A stretch of DNA of 64,000 nucleotides. Origin: Luteimonas endophytica (GTDB lineage Bacteria > Pseudomonadota > Gammaproteobacteria > Xanthomonadales > Xanthomonadaceae). Positions 16,208-24,555 of the stretch are shown here, piece after piece. The first letter of the stretch is position 1. Each line of letters opens with the position of its first letter. The stretch is from positions 62,001 through 126,000 of the forward strand of contig NZ_JARXRM010000025.1 in assembly GCF_029887875.1 (NCBI RefSeq), read 5' to 3'. The notes beneath the pieces are model-generated. The model saw only the letters and a list, made by a program, of their open reading frames with translations. It was not told the DNA's origin and made no database searches. Both the position numbers and the translations under genes were made by a program.

Positions 16208-16561
16208 GTGAACAGATCCCCCGATGGTTCCGACGACGGCCGCTCGGGCAACGACCGGCCGGACTTCTCCGCCGTCGCCGGCAGCAGCGCGAGCACCGCG
16301 GCGCCGGGCGCGGACCGCGCCGATTTCAGCAAGGTCCAATCCTCGGTCTCGTCCACCGCCGCGCGCAGCGGCGAGCAGAGCTACCTGGTCGAGAAGGGCG
16401 ACAACCTCTCGGCGATCTCGAAGAAGTTCTACGGCAGCGCCAACCACTGGCGCGAGATCTTCGAGGCCAACCGCGACCAGCTCGACAACCCCGACCTGAT
16501 CCACCCCGGCCAGACGCTGCGGATCCCGGCTCGCGACAGCGACGGATCCGACCCCGCCTGA
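16208..16561 (+). CDS. Small LysM domain protein
   Basis: 117 residues from GTG 16208, with GGAG seven bases upstream. There is no signal peptide. The N-terminal half has a duplicated motif, PDFSAVAGSSAS and ADFSKVQSSVSSTA. The C-terminal half is one LysM domain (YLVEKGDNLSAISKKFYG, then WREIFEANRDQL, and DLIHPGQTLRIP) of the cytoplasmic type often seen in proteobacteria, similar to the LysM part of YgaU/Kbp but without its BON domain. The role is unclear. A lipoprotein gene follows 51 bp downstream. Confidence 0.8.
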   Translation: MNRSPDGSDDGRSGNDRPDFSAVAGSSASTAAPGADRADFSKVQSSVSSTAARSGEQSYLVEKGDNLSAISKKFYGSANHWREIFEANRDQLDNPDLIHPGQTLRIPARDSDGSDPA

Positions 16562-16612
16562 TCCTCAGGCCACCTGCGGCCACCCGCCACATCTTCGACA
16601 GAGGAAACCGCA

Positions 16613-17119
16613 ATGAACCGTACCCGCCCCGCCCTGCTGGTGTCCGCGCTGCTGATCGGCAGCCTCGCGCTCGCCGCCTGCAACCGCGATCCCGAACCCG
16701 TCGCCCCGGCCACGCCGCCGCCGGCGCAACCCGTCGAGCCGGCCACCCCGCCGGAGCCGGAACGCCCGGCTCCCACCGTCACGGTCACCGCCGTGCAGCT
16801 GGGGACCGACACCGCCGCCGACCGCACCATCGCCGCGCCCGCGACCAGCTTCTCCGCCAGCGACGACACCATCGTCGCGGCGGTCTCGACCAGCGCCATC
16901 GGCGACGCCGCCATGCCCAGCAGCGGCACCCTGACCGCCCGCTGGACCTTCGAGGACGGCCAGCTGGTCGACGAGCGCAGCGAGCAGCTCGACTTCACCG
17001 GCGCGGACGTCACCAACTTCCGCATCAGCAACCCCGAGGACTGGCCGCAGGGCCGCTACACCCTCGAGATCTCGCTGGACGGCGAGGTGGTGGAGACCCG
17101 CGAGTTCACCATCGAGTAG
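16613..17119 (+). CDS. Putative lipoprotein with Pro-rich linker
   Basis: 168 residues. A lipoprotein signal peptide ends LALAAC, giving an acylated Cys at residue 23. A Pro/Ala/Glu-rich linker of about 35 residues follows, then a domain of about 110 residues with alternating beta pattern (TVTVTAVQLGTD, ARWTFEDGQLV, GRYTLEISLDGEVVETREF) that looks immunoglobulin-like. I do not recognise a named family. It probably sits in the outer or inner membrane facing the periplasm. A clear terminator follows the stop. Confidence 0.7.
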   Translation: MNRTRPALLVSALLIGSLALAACNRDPEPVAPATPPPAQPVEPATPPEPERPAPTVTVTAVQLGTDTAADRTIAAPATSFSASDDTIVAAVSTSAIGDAAMPSSGTLTARWTFEDGQLVDERSEQLDFTGADVTNFRISNPEDWPQGRYTLEISLDGEVVETREFTIE

Positions 17120-17144
17120 ACCGCGCGCCTTCGGCCCGGGGAAG

Positions 17145-17170
17145 GGCGCGGCCGAGGCCGCGCCTTTTTT
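17145..17170 (+). terminator. Rho-independent terminator after the lipoprotein gene
   Basis: GGCGCGGCC (17145-17153) pairs with GGCCGCGCC (17156-17164), followed by six T (17165-17170). It ends the LysM/lipoprotein unit and shields the toxin-antitoxin operon. Confidence 0.85.
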
Positions 17171-17323
17171 CTTGGCGCTTCGCGGAGGGATGGCGACGGA
17201 ATCGACCGACCGGCGCGCGCTCGTGGGCTTCGGGAGCAGCGTCGTCCCGACCGGGGCATGCTCCCCGGCGGCCAGCCATCGGTGGCCGGCTCGCCGCCGC
17301 AGGCTCGGGGCGGGGTGGTTTTT

Positions 17324-17358
17324 GGGGTTGTATCCCCTTATATTGGGGTCGCATACCC
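17324..17358 (+). promoter_or_regulatory. Two palindromic operator repeats before the Xre/RES operon
   Basis: GGGG-TTGTAT-CCCC (17324-17337) and GGGG-TCGCATA-CCC (17345-17358) are two inverted repeats of the same pattern, TTGGGGTyGyATmCCC, offset by 21 bp (two helical turns). An AT-rich TTATATT lies between them and could be the -10. AGGAGG (17359-17364) and ATG 17369 follow. Autorepression by the Xre antitoxin or the complex is the likely use. Confidence 0.6.
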
Positions 17359-17368
17359 AGGAGGCCTC

Positions 17369-17782
17369 ATGGCCATCACCGCACATGTCCTGCCGGAGGT
17401 CCCGGACCTGGCCCGCGAAGAGGCCCGCCGCGACCTGGCCCGGATCCTCGCCGCGCTGTTCGAGAAGTGGGCGCTGCCGACCGAACAGCAGCTCGCCCTG
17501 CTCGGCATGAGCCCGGAGAGCCGCAAGGTCCTGGCCCAGTACCGCCGCGGCGAGCGCGCGCTGCCCAACAGCCGCGACACCCTCGACCGCGCCGGCTACC
17601 TGCTCGGCATCCACAAGGGGCTGCGCATGCTGTTCCCGGAGGATCCCGAATTGCGCTTCGGCTGGGTGCGGCGGCGCAACCGCCTGCTCGACGGGCGCAC
17701 CCCGCTCGAGGTCATGCTCGAGGACGGCCTGGTCGGGCTGGCGCGGATCGCGCGCTTCGTCGACTTCCAGCGGGGCCAGTAG
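17369..17782 (+). CDS. Xre/MbcA/ParS-type antitoxin
   Basis: 137 residues. The N-terminal half is a helix-turn-helix-like region (EQQLALLGMSPESRKVLAQY) and the C-terminal half is the toxin-binding DUF2384-type domain, ending PEDPELRFGWVRRRNRLLDGRTPLEVMLEDGL, where the fold normally plugs the RES toxin active site. Start ATG 17369 follows AGGAGG. Its stop overlaps the toxin GTG by one base (TAGTG), a tight coupling usual for these pairs. It probably represses its own promoter through the two palindromes upstream. Confidence 0.85.
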   Translation: MAITAHVLPEVPDLAREEARRDLARILAALFEKWALPTEQQLALLGMSPESRKVLAQYRRGERALPNSRDTLDRAGYLLGIHKGLRMLFPEDPELRFGWVRRRNRLLDGRTPLEVMLEDGLVGLARIARFVDFQRGQ

Positions 17783-18483
17783 TGTCGCTGTACGACCGGC
17801 TCACCGACTTCGACGGCCGGCTGCTGCGCAACATCACCTCGCTGCGGGTCTCCGAGGACCTGTTCGACGACCTGGTGGCCGACGGCGCCGGGCGCGCCGC
17901 GGCGCTGGCCGCGGACCTGCGGATGCGGCCGGCGCGCACCGGCGTGGTCGAACGCGGGCTGCACTATTCGCAGGCGATCGGCTATCCGTTCACCAGCGAC
18001 CAGACCGTCGCCAGCCGCTACGGCGACGGCAGCCTCCGGGTCTGGTACGGCGCGCTGGAGGAGGCCACCGGACTGGCCGAGACCTGCTGGCACCAGTTGC
18101 GCCAGCTCTCGGCGATCGAGGGCGTGAGCCGGCCGGTGACGCGCCACCGCGCCGTCTACGAGGTCCACGCGCGCGGCCTGTTCCTGGAATTGCGCGGCAA
18201 GGAACGGGATCACCCCGAGCTGCTGGACGAGGACTACGGCGCCACCCAGGCGATCGGCAAGCACGCCAGCGCCCAGGGGCTGCCGGGGCTGCTGTATCCG
18301 TCCGCGCGCTGGCCGGACGGCAGCTGCCTGGCGGCGTTCCGCGCCGAGCCGCTGAGCCGCCCGCGGCTGCGCTACTACCTGACCTACCGCATCGACGCGG
18401 TGGCGCAGACGGTGACCGTGGAACGCCGCCCGGGCGTGGTCGAAACGCAGTTGCACCTGAGCGAACTGCAGCGCCACCGCTGA
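17782..18483 (+). CDS. RES-domain toxin
   Basis: 233 residues from a GTG that overlaps the antitoxin stop. RES-domain features are RGLHYSQAIGYPFTSDQTVASRYGDG with the conserved Arg/Tyr, a Glu in WYGALEEATGLAET, and the Ser in LYPSARWPDGSCLAAF. RES toxins are ADP-ribosyltransferase-like enzymes that deplete NAD+ or modify a metabolic enzyme. The protein is full length with no frameshift, so the pair is probably functional. An alternative ancient role as part of a larger island has no support here. Confidence 0.85.
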   Translation: MSLYDRLTDFDGRLLRNITSLRVSEDLFDDLVADGAGRAAALAADLRMRPARTGVVERGLHYSQAIGYPFTSDQTVASRYGDGSLRVWYGALEEATGLAETCWHQLRQLSAIEGVSRPVTRHRAVYEVHARGLFLELRGKERDHPELLDEDYGATQAIGKHASAQGLPGLLYPSARWPDGSCLAAFRAEPLSRPRLRYYLTYRIDAVAQTVTVERRPGVVETQLHLSELQRHR

Positions 18484-18507
18484 CCCGCGCGCACGGCCAG
18501 CCGGCAC

Positions 18508-18539
18508 AACGGGCCCGCACTCGAACGGGCCCGCACTCG
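18508..18539. repeat. 16-bp perfect tandem duplication
   Basis: AACGGGCCCGCACTCG is present twice head to tail (18508-18523, 18524-18539), directly against the REP-like repeat that starts at 18538. It may be a by-product of repeat insertion. Confidence 0.8.
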
Positions 18540-18575
18540 TAGGAGCGCGCCATGCGCGCGAAAGCCCGCACCGCA
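18538..18575 (+). repeat. Intergenic REP-like repeat, copy 2
   Basis: CGTAGGAGCGCGCCATGCGCGCGAAAGCCCGC. The core GCGCGC-CAT-GCGCGC is a perfect dyad. It lies between the RES toxin and the copper-protein gene. Confidence 0.75.
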
Positions 18576-18765
18576 CGCCGGCCGGCTTTCGCCGCCAATC
18601 CTGCCGAAGCAGCCCGCGCCCCGCGCCGGCGGCTGCCCCGGCACCCGCCACTTCACCGTCCGTGGAGGACGTTGCTGGCACGGTTGGCCTCAGGGGGGCG
18701 GCCGCCATCGCGACCGCTGGCGACGCGGGTACGCCGTGGATCACCCGCCACCACCGGAGATGCCG

Positions 18766-19125
18766 ATGAGCCACCACACGGCCGAACACCGCAGCGACGA
18801 GATGAACCAGTGCATCGACAACTGCAGCACCTGCCATGCGGTGTGCCTGGAAACGATCCACTACTGTCTTGAAAAAGGCGGCAAGCACGCCGAAGCCGAG
18901 CACATCAACCTGATGTCCGTGTGCGCCGACATCTGCGCCACCAGCGCCGATGCGATGCTGCGCGGCGCCTCCGTGCACACCGCCACCTGCGGCGCCTGCG
19001 CCGAGGTCTGCCGGCAGTGCGCCGAAGCCTGCGCCGCGATGGGCGACGACGCGGACATGCAGCGCTGCGCCGAAGCGTGCCGGCGCTGCGCCGACAGCTG
19101 CGGCAGGATGGCCAGGGCCGGGTAG
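18766..19125 (+). CDS. Four-helix-bundle Cys-rich copper-storage-type protein
   Basis: 119 residues with 16 cysteines in a repeating CxxxC/CxxC pattern (NQCIDNCSTCHAVC, SVCADIC, TCGACAEVCRQCAEAC, QRCAEACRRCADSC) plus His near the N-terminus. This is the DUF326/Csp arrangement, in which Cys side chains line the core of a four-helix bundle and bind many Cu(I) ions. There is no Tat or Sec signal, so it resembles the cytosolic Csp3 type. GGAG sits six bases before ATG 18766. No copper pump or CueR gene is adjacent. Confidence 0.85.
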   Translation: MSHHTAEHRSDEMNQCIDNCSTCHAVCLETIHYCLEKGGKHAEAEHINLMSVCADICATSADAMLRGASVHTATCGACAEVCRQCAEACAAMGDDADMQRCAEACRRCADSCGRMARAG

Positions 19126-19217
19126 CCGCCCTTCCCGCATCAGCGACGGCCGCGGCGCGCGCAGCGGCGGCGCGGCCGTCGCGCGACCGTGACCGGGCAG
19201 CCGGCAGCATCGCGGCC

Positions 19218-21881
19218 ATGCCCCGCCGCCCGCGCCAACCTCACGCCACACCCGGCCGCTCCGCCGGCACCCGCCCCGGTGCCGGCGGGCTGGTCCGGGT
19301 CCGCGGCGCCCGCGAGCACAACCTCAGCAACATCGACGTCGACATCCCGCGCGACGCGCTGGTGGTGTTCTCCGGCGTCTCCGGCTCGGGCAAGTCCTCG
19401 CTGGCGTTCGGCACCCTGTACGCCGAGGCGCAGCGCCGCTACCTGGAATCGGTGGCGCCGTACGCGCGGCGGCTGATCGACCAGGTCGGCGTGCCCGACG
19501 TAGACGCCATCGACGGCCTGCCCCCGGCGGTGGCGCTGCAGCAGCAGCGCGGCAGTCCCGGCGTGCGCTCGTCGGTCGGCAGCGTGACCACGCTGTCGAG
19601 CCTGCTGCGGATGCTGTACTCGCGCGCCGGCAGCTACCCGCCGCGGCAGCCGATGCTGTTCGCCGAGGACTTCTCCCCCAACACCGCGCAGGGCGCCTGC
19701 CCGGAATGCCACGGCCTGGGGCACGTGTACGCGGTCACCGAGCAGTCGATGGTGCCGGACCCGTCGCTGAGCATCCGCGACCGCGCCATCGCCGCCTGGC
19801 CGCCGGCCTGGCACGGCCAGAACCTGCGCGACATCCTGGTCACGCTCGGCTACGACGTCGACCGGCCCTGGCGCGCGCTGCCGAAGAAGGAGCGCGACTG
19901 GATCCTGTTCACCGACGAGCAGCCGGTTGTGCCGGTGTACGCCGGGTTCACCCCGAAGGAGACCCGCACGGCGCTGCGGCGCAAGGAGGAGCCCAGCTAC
20001 ATGGGCACCTTCTCCAGCGCGCGGCGCTACGTGTTGCATACCTTCGCGACCACCCAGAGCGCGCAGATGAAGCAGCGCGCGGCGCGCTACATGGTGGGCC
20101 GGGTGTGCCCGGCCTGCGACGGGCGCCGGCTCAAGCGCGAGGCGCTGTCGGTGCGCTTCGCCGGGATGGACATCGGCACGCTGGCGGGGCTGCCGCTGGA
20201 CCGCATCGCCGAGACCCTGCGCCCGGCCGCGGAGGGGCGGTTCGCCGTTGTCAGCGGCGCCGGCGCGACCATGGGGCGCGCGGCAGGGCGGCGGGCCAGC
20301 GCGCGGCGGGTGGCGGCCGGCGGCGCCGCCCACGCCGGTGCCTCCGACGTGCGGCGCACGCCCGAGCTGTCGGAAGAGAAGCGGATCGCCGCGCAGCGGA
20401 TCGCCCACGACCTGGTCGAGCGCATCGGCACCCTGCAGGCGCTGGGGCTGGGCTACCTGTCGCTGGACCGGGCCGCGCCGACGTTGTCGCCGGGCGAGCT
20501 GCAGCGGCTGCGCCTGGCGACCCAGATCCGCTCCAACCTGTTCGGCGTGGTGTACGTGCTGGACGAGCCCACCGCCGGCCTGCACCCGGCCGACGGCGAG
20601 GCGCTGCAGCGTGCCCTGGCCGAGCTCAGGCGCGCCGGCAACAGCGTGTTCGTGGTCGAGCACGACCTGGAGATGATGCGCCGCGCCGACTGGCTGGTGG
20701 ACATCGGGCCCGGCGCCGGCCAGCACGGCGGACGGGTGCTCTACAGCGGCCCGCCTGCGGGGCTGGCACAGGTGTCCGGATCGCGCACCGCCCCCTACCT
20801 GTTCGCGCGGCGCGGCACGCCGCGGCGCCCACCGCGCGAGCCGCGGCAGTGGCTGCAGCTGCGCGGCGTGCACCGCAACAACCTGCATGGCCTGGACGCC
20901 CGGATTCCGCTCGGCGCGTTCACCGCGGTCACCGGCGTGTCCGGCTCGGGCAAGTCCAGCCTGGTCAGCCAGGCGCTGGTGGAGCTGGTCTGCCGCCACC
21001 TCGGGCACGATCCGGTGGCGGAACAGACCGAGTCCGGCGCGCCACGCGCCGACGCGGTGGCGCCCACCGCCGGCAGGATCGCCGCCGGCGCCGATGCGGT
21101 GCGGCGCCTGGTCGACGTCGACCAGAAGCCGATCGGCCGCACCCCGCGCTCCAACCTCGCCACCTACACCGGGCTGTTCGACCACGTGCGCCGGCTGTTC
21201 GCAGGCACCCGCCAGGCCCGGGCGCGCCGCTACGACGCCGGGCGGTTCTCGTTCAACGTCGCCAAGGGGCGCTGCGACACCTGCGAGGGCGAGGGCTTCG
21301 TCAGCGTCGAGCTGCTGTTCATGCCGAGCGTGTACGCACCCTGCCCGGCCTGCCACGGCGCGCGCTACAACGCGAAGACCCTCGAGGTGCGGTGGCAGGA
21401 GCGCAACATCGCCGAGGTGCTGGCGATGACGGTGGAGGAGGCGCTGGCGTTCTTCGAGGCCGAGCCTGCGGTACGGCGCCCGCTGGCGCTGCTCGAGGCG
21501 ATCGGCCTAGGCTACCTGCGCCTGGGCCAGCCCGCCACCGAGCTGTCCGGCGGCGAGGCGCAGCGGATCAAGCTGGCCACCGAGCTGCAGCGCAGCCAGC
21601 GCGGCGACACCCTGTACGTCCTGGACGAGCCCACCACCGGTCTGCACCCGCTCGACGTCGACCGGCTGATGGCGCAGCTGCACGGCCTGGTGGACGCGGG
21701 CAATACCGTGGTGGTGGTCGAACACGAGATGCGGGTGGTGGCCGACGCGGACTGGGTGATCGACATCGGCCCGGGCGCCGGCGAGGACGGCGGCCGCGTC
21801 GTCGCCGAAGGGCCGCCGCGTGCGGTGGCCGCCGCAGGCGGCAGCCGCACCGCACCCTACCTGAGGCAGGCGCTCGGATAG
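19218..21881 (+). CDS. UvrA-like ABC ATPase (UvrA2 class)
   Basis: 887 residues, shorter than UvrA (about 940). Two ABC modules are visible. Module I has Walker [15 protein letters not shown] (about residue 55), zinc-finger cysteines CPECHGLGH and [10 protein letters not shown], signature [12 protein letters not shown] and Walker [15 protein letters not shown]. Module II has [13 protein letters not shown], the C-terminal zinc finger CDTCEGEGF...[22 protein letters not shown] and [13 protein letters not shown]. The first signature has Pro in place of Gly. UvrA2 proteins bind damaged DNA and are linked to resistance to DNA-damaging compounds rather than core UvrABC repair. ATG 19218 is chosen; the upstream open frame is an antisense-like extension. 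Confidence 0.88.
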   Translation: MPRRPRQPHATPGRSAGTRPGAGGLVRVRGAREHNLSNIDVDIPRDALVVFSGVSGSGKSSLAFGTLYAEAQRRYLESVAPYARRLIDQVGVPDVDAIDGLPPAVALQQQRGSPGVRSSVGSVTTLSSLLRMLYSRAGSYPPRQPMLFAEDFSPNTAQGACPECHGLGHVYAVTEQSMVPDPSLSIRDRAIAAWPPAWHGQNLRDILVTLGYDVDRPWRALPKKERDWILFTDEQPVVPVYAGFTPKETRTALRRKEEPSYMGTFSSARRYVLHTFATTQSAQMKQRAARYMVGRVCPACDGRRLKREALSVRFAGMDIGTLAGLPLDRIAETLRPAAEGRFAVVSGAGATMGRAAGRRASARRVAAGGAAHAGASDVRRTPELSEEKRIAAQRIAHDLVERIGTLQALGLGYLSLDRAAPTLSPGELQRLRLATQIRSNLFGVVYVLDEPTAGLHPADGEALQRALAELRRAGNSVFVVEHDLEMMRRADWLVDIGPGAGQHGGRVLYSGPPAGLAQVSGSRTAPYLFARRGTPRRPPREPRQWLQLRGVHRNNLHGLDARIPLGAFTAVTGVSGSGKSSLVSQALVELVCRHLGHDPVAEQTESGAPRADAVAPTAGRIAAGADAVRRLVDVDQKPIGRTPRSNLATYTGLFDHVRRLFAGTRQARARRYDAGRFSFNVAKGRCDTCEGEGFVSVELLFMPSVYAPCPACHGARYNAKTLEVRWQERNIAEVLAMTVEEALAFFEAEPAVRRPLALLEAIGLGYLRLGQPATELSGGEAQRIKLATELQRSQRGDTLYVLDEPTTGLHPLDVDRLMAQLHGLVDAGNTVVVVEHEMRVVADADWVIDIGPGAGEDGGRVVAEGPPRAVAAAGGSRTAPYLRQALG

Positions 21882-22040
21882 CGGCCGCCAGGACCACGGG
21901 CCGGTGCGTCCCCCTGCAGCGCACTCCGGCCCGAGGTGCCGAGCCTCCGGCCGCGGGATGGCGCCAGGTCCGGCCTCACGCCGCCGGCACCCGCCGAAGC
22001 CTTCAATGGCGTCCCCAGGGCCGACGAACCGGAACGCTGC

Positions 22041-22985
22041 ATGTCCCAATCCCCTGCTGCGCCCGCCATGCTCGATGCGATCGTGGTGGGCGCCGGCCCC
22101 GCCGGCCTGACCGCCGCCACCTACCTGCGCCGCTTCCACCGCGACTGCCTGGTGCTCGACGCAGGCGACAGCCGCGCGCGCTGGATTCCCGAGAGCAACA
22201 ACTGCCCCGGCTTTCCGCACGGGGTCTCCGGCGACGAACTGTTGCGGCTCATGCGCGAACAGGCGCGGAAGTTCGGTGCGCGCTTCGAGCACGCCGAGAT
22301 CGACGCGATTCGCCGCCAGAACGACGGCTTCGTGCTCTCCGCCGGGCCGCGGCAGTGGCGCGCGCACTGCGTGATCCTGGCGACCGGGGTGGCCGACACC
22401 CTGCCCGAAGCGTCCTGGACCGGCGACGCGGTGGCCTGCGGGGCGCTGCGCCTGTGCGCGGTCTGCGATGCCTGGGAGGCCACCGACAGCCGTATCGGCG
22501 TATACGGGCCGTTGGCCGACATTGCCGCGCACGGTCTGTTCCTGCGCAGCTACTCCGAGCACGTGACCCTGCTGCCCACCGACCCGGGCAGCAGTCCCGG
22601 CGATGGGGCTGTCGAGGCCCTGCGGCAGGCGCGGGAGGCCGGGGTCGCGTTGCTGCCCGCCGGTGGTCGCCTCGAATTCGATGGCGAGCGCTGCAGCTAC
22701 CGCGGCCCCGACGGCACGGTGGCGACGTTCGACAGCGTCTACCCCTACCTCGGCGCACGCACGAGTGCCGGCATCGCCGCGGCGGCCGGGGCCGAGCTGA
22801 CCGGGGACGGCACCCTGGTGGTGGATGCGGGACAGACGACTTCGGTGCCCGGGCTGTACGCGATCGGCGACGTGGTCAGCGGGCTCAACCAGGTGTCGGT
22901 GGCGGTGGGACAGGCGGCGGTCGCCGCGACGCGGGTGCACGCGCGCCTGCCGCACGTGCCGCGCGTCGGCGGGGACGCGCGATGA
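22041..22985 (+). CDS. Thioredoxin reductase-like FAD/NAD(P) oxidoreductase
   Basis: 314 residues. The N-terminal FAD-binding fingerprint VVGAGPAGLTAATYL is followed by CPGFPHGVSGDELL. The NADPH domain contains LCAVCDAWE, which matches the CxxC dithiol site of thioredoxin reductases (CATCD). The C-terminal FAD segment reads GLYAIGDVVSGLNQVSVAVGQAA. Thus it may reduce a dithiol partner, although substitutions around the CAVC motif and the mutated GxGxxA (VYGPLADIA) leave the true substrate open. It starts 159 bp after the UvrA2 gene. Confidence 0.82.
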   Translation: MSQSPAAPAMLDAIVVGAGPAGLTAATYLRRFHRDCLVLDAGDSRARWIPESNNCPGFPHGVSGDELLRLMREQARKFGARFEHAEIDAIRRQNDGFVLSAGPRQWRAHCVILATGVADTLPEASWTGDAVACGALRLCAVCDAWEATDSRIGVYGPLADIAAHGLFLRSYSEHVTLLPTDPGSSPGDGAVEALRQAREAGVALLPAGGRLEFDGERCSYRGPDGTVATFDSVYPYLGARTSAGIAAAAGAELTGDGTLVVDAGQTTSVPGLYAIGDVVSGLNQVSVAVGQAAVAATRVHARLPHVPRVGGDAR

Positions 22986-23109
22986 CGGCGGCGCGCGCGC
23001 GGTCCATTCGCTTTCGGACCCGGCACGGCCGTGCCACGGTTGCCGGCAGCCTTCCGCAGCCGGGCATCCGGCCGCGGGTGCGCGATCCCGCCCCGGCGGA
23101 GGCCCTCGG

Positions 23110-23565
23110 ATGCGCATCGGCCTGATCTCCGACACCCATGGCCTGCTCCGGCCCGAGGCGCTCGCCTTCCTGCAGGGCTGCGACCACATCGTGCACGCGG
23201 GCGACATCGGTACGCCCGACATCCTCGCAGCGTTGGCGGCACTCGCCCCGCTCAGCGCCATCCGCGGCAATGTCGACACCGGCGACTGGGCCGCGGCGGT
23301 CCCGGACACGCTCGAGCTGGCGCTCGGCGGTCTCCGCCTGCTGGTGCTCCACGACCGCAAGCAGCTGCAGCGGGATCCGGGCGCCGAGGGCTTCGACGTG
23401 GTGGTGTCCGGACATTCGCACCGGCCGCGGATCGAGGCGCGCGGCGACGTGCTGTACGTCAATCCCGGCAGCGCCGGCCGGCGCCGTTTCAGCCTGCCAG
23501 TCACCGCCGCCGAGCTGGTGGTCGCCCACGGCAAGCTCACCCCGCGCATCGTCGAGCTAATGTAG
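23110..23565 (+). CDS. YfcE/MJ0936-type metallophosphoesterase
   Basis: 151 residues. Metal-binding motifs are in order: GLISDTHG (D-x-H), HAGDIG (G-D), RGNVD (G-N-x-D), LLVLHD and VVSGHSHRPRI (GHSH). The family consists of small phosphodiesterases that need Mn or Ni and act on model or nucleotide substrates. Start ATG 23110. The TAG stop at 23563-23565 is supplied by the start of an intergenic repeat (TGTAGG), so the insertion may have fixed the present C-terminus (IVELM). It converges with the chelatase operon. Confidence 0.88.
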   Translation: MRIGLISDTHGLLRPEALAFLQGCDHIVHAGDIGTPDILAALAALAPLSAIRGNVDTGDWAAAVPDTLELALGGLRLLVLHDRKQLQRDPGAEGFDVVVSGHSHRPRIEARGDVLYVNPGSAGRRRFSLPVTAAELVVAHGKLTPRIVELM

Positions 23566-23685
23566 GCGCGTGCCATGCACGCGAAGACCGGCGCGGCCGG
23601 CCGACGCCCGGCATCACCGCGCACCCGGCCGGCGCCTCCCGCGGCTTTCGCGGCCACGGGGCATTCTTGCAGGGGCAGGCGATCG
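23561..23685 (+). repeat. Intergenic REP-like repeat, copy 3, with a second element in reverse
   Basis: The first element, TGTAGGCGCGTGCCATGCAC and onward to GACGCCCGGCATCACC (23561-23618), matches copy 4 along most of its length. A second, degenerate element lies in opposite orientation at about 23642-23685 (CGGCTTTCGCGGCCACGGGG ... TTGCAGG), giving a head-to-head pair as in BIME structures. It lies between convergent genes and overlaps the phosphoesterase stop codon. Confidence 0.65.
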
Positions 23686-23707
23686 GTGGCGGCGACCACG
23701 CGGGCGC

Positions 23708-24064
23708 CTATCGCGGCGCTCCGCCGGCCGGCCCTGCGCCGTCGTCGGGACCGGCGGGCGCCTCCGGCACGTACACCATGCGCCCGTCGGCCAGGCGGTA
23801 GGCGACCCCGGCCTTGACGCCCTCGCCCTCGCCGATCTCGCCGCTGGACTGATACTCGCGCAGCTCCTCGCCGTCCTTGACCAGCATCCGCATGTCGGCC
23901 TGGCCCGGATTCTCGATCACGACCACCGACCTGTCGGAGAACGGGTTCAGCGGATTGCTGACGATGACGATCATCAGCACCGCGATCACCAGCAGGAACA
24001 GGTCGACCAGGTTGACCACCGACAGGATCGGGTCGTCGTGCTCGTCGGTCTCGAGGAAGCGCAT
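23708..24064 (-). CDS. DUF2149 protein, ExbD-like topology (HmuV-like)
   Basis: 118 residues. A short cytoplasmic N-terminus precedes one membrane helix (VVNLVDLFLLVIAVLMIVIV, about residues 16-36), which has an Asp at its start as in ExbD/TolR. A small periplasmic domain follows (VIENPGQADMRMLVKDGEEL). This is the DUF2149 family, found as the last gene of HmuR/S/U/V-type loci. Its start overlaps the ExbB-like stop by one base (TGATG). It probably pairs with the ExbB-like protein to form a proton-driven motor. The last 20 residues are Pro/Gly/Ala-rich and of low information. Confidence 0.8.
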   Translation of the reverse strand: MRFLETDEHDDPILSVVNLVDLFLLVIAVLMIVIVSNPLNPFSDRSVVVIENPGQADMRMLVKDGEELREYQSSGEIGEGEGVKAGVAYRLADGRMVYVPEAPAGPDDGAGPAGGAPR

Positions 24065-24555
24065 CACGCCGCCGCTCCGCCCTGCGCCGCCTGCGTGCGC
24101 TCGATCGCCACCAGTTCCTGCAGCAGCCAGCGCCGGCGCACGGTCAGGACCAGGAACGCGATCGAGGCGCTGACCAGGGCCAGGATCACCGAGGAGAACG
24201 CGACCACCAGGTGCTCGCCGACGCCGGCGGCGTCGTTGCGGGTCAGCGCCAGCAGCGCCGGCCCCATCGGGATCATGGTGGCGACCAGGCCGAGCATCGG
24301 CGCGCTGCGCGCGGTGATGCGCAGCCATTCGAGCTGGCGCATGACCCACAGTTCCAGTTCGGCGGAGCTGGCGCCGGTGGCGGCGTGATGCGCGGCCAGC
24401 GGCGAGCGGTAGCCGCGGCCGCGGCGCTGCCAGCCCTCGACGGCGAACGCGCCCAGGGCGATGAAACTGTAGGCCAGCGCCAGCACCACCAGCACCAGCA
24501 CCGGGACCAGGAAGACGTGCGCGAGCTGGTACAGGGCGGATTCGAAACCGTTCAT
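24064..24555 (-). CDS. MotA/TolQ/ExbB-like proton channel protein (HmuU-like)
   Basis: 163 residues with three hydrophobic helices: about 16-40 (VLVLVVLALAYSFIALGAFAV), about 83-105 (APMLGLVATMIPMGPALLAL) and about 113-135 (LVVAFSSVILALVSASIAFLV). The segment ARSAPMLGLVATMIPMGPAL matches the conserved ExbB/TolQ core. ATG 24555 overlaps the chelatase stop (ATGA). With the DUF2149 protein it would form an inner-membrane proton channel. Here the natural partner is the periplasmic chelatase or the TonB receptor encoded upstream, not a flagellar motor. Confidence 0.83.
   Translation of the reverse strand: MNGFESALYQLAHVFLVPVLVLVVLALAYSFIALGAFAVEGWQRRGRGYRSPLAAHHAATGASSAELELWVMRQLEWLRITARSAPMLGLVATMIPMGPALLALTRNDAAGVGEHLVVAFSSVILALVSASIAFLVLTVRRRWLLQELVAIERTQAAQGGAAA

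Noticed and set aside
18921-19217. N-terminal extension of the UvrA2-like protein over the copper-protein gene
   Set aside because: The overlap is a different frame of a real gene, and the ABC fold begins after ATG 19218.
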